From an uncultured Paraburkholderia sp. (GTDB lineage Bacteria > Pseudomonadota > Gammaproteobacteria > Burkholderiales > Burkholderiaceae), in NCBI GenBank assembly GCA_940746715.1, contig CALNWN010000007.1:215459-279458 (forward strand): 64,000 nucleotides of DNA, in the 5' to 3' direction. The first letter of the stretch is position 1. The number at the start of each line of letters is the position of its first letter. Of the stretch, positions 63,836-64,000 are shown in pieces. A program made the translations under genes and the position numbers. Below the pieces are notes generated by a model. The model was not told where the DNA came from and searched no databases. It saw only the letters and a list, made by a program, of their open reading frames with translations.

Positions 63836-64000
63836 CCGTTTGATGACGGACGCGAAGAAAGCAGAGCTTCTTGGCGAACCGATCTTTAAAAACTAACAGC
63901 CGATAAGTGTGGGCGCTTGATGCACGACGCTCTCCGGGGTCTGGCGGTAAAGCGAAAGTATCAAGTCTCACACAGTAATGAAAGGAAGGTTGCCTGACTC
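63836..64000 (+). ncRNA. rRNA operon leader (5' part, 16S begins beyond the window)
   Basis: BoxA-like GATCTTTAAAAA (63883-63894), then CTAACAGCCGATAAGTGTGG and GCGCTTGATGC, and AAGTATCAAGTCTCACACAG TAATG, a leader typical of Burkholderia rRNA operons. The 16S start (AGAGTTTGATC) is not reached; it should lie within roughly 100 nt beyond 64000. Confidence 0.88.

Noticed and set aside
63714..63971. Short open frames in the last 300 nt
   Set aside because: The region is an rRNA promoter and leader by its promoter hexamers and conserved leader sequence.

Overview
This 64 kb window is GC-rich (a compositional impression, not computed) and looks like a chromosome segment of Burkholderia sensu lato (Paraburkholderia/Caballeronia type). 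The evidence is the rRNA leader at the right end (promoter at 63800-63828, BoxA-like element, then a typical Burkholderia rrn leader), the cobalamin gene set, and the many AraC/GlxA, LysR, RND and aromatic-catabolism genes. No insertion sequence, CRISPR array or tRNA was recognised.

Layout. 1-1126: start of an RND efflux adaptor and its divergent, broken TetR repressor. 1170-2315: AI-2E permease. 2527-11527: aromatic operon on the + strand (VOC dioxygenase, FAH hydrolase, CoA ligase, OmpW, and the two subunits of a transhydroxylase/resorcinol-hydroxylase-type molybdoenzyme). 11728-17471: relics, LysE exporter, epoxide hydrolase, GlxA regulator. 17486-22023: small AraC-controlled cluster. 22013-29901: MarR-controlled gamma-resorcylate/resorcinol-type locus (decarboxylase, aromatic-acid transporter, molybdenum hydroxylase, LysR, maleylacetate reductase remnant, second transporter). 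29898-32656: esterase and tannase. 32653-37143: MacB-like ABC exporter. 37540-50474: strongly eroded stretch (PQQ-like propeller lipoprotein, NmrA, sigma/anti-sigma, SNF2 helicase, NlpD- and RlpA-like proteins, MFS, regulator and kinase fragments). 50506-62590: cobalamin region: the minus operon cobA-cobE-cobO-cobB-bluB and the plus operon cobW-cobN-chlD, each behind its own B12 riboswitch. 62626-63577: PilZ protein. 63800-64000: rrn promoter and leader, stopping just short of 16S.

Two themes stand out. First, decay: about half of the genes carry single-base frameshifts, in-frame stops (five amber, one ochre and one opal recognised) or deletions that fuse neighbouring genes tail-to-tail, head-to-head or in tandem. 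The larger deletions and the nonsense changes suggest real genome erosion, as in a recently host-restricted symbiont. Random indel errors in a draft assembly could explain part of the frameshifts. Against this background the B12 genes in the window are all open.

Second, the apparent frameshift in the cobaltochelatase medium-subunit gene is not like the others. An A7 slippery run at 61880-61886 is followed after 6 nt by a 10-bp stem-loop, and the -1 frame continues into the VWA domain. This is a textbook programmed -1 ribosomal frameshift that would yield a small (ChlI-like, 354 aa) and a medium (ChlD-like, about 587 aa) subunit from one gene, next to cobN.
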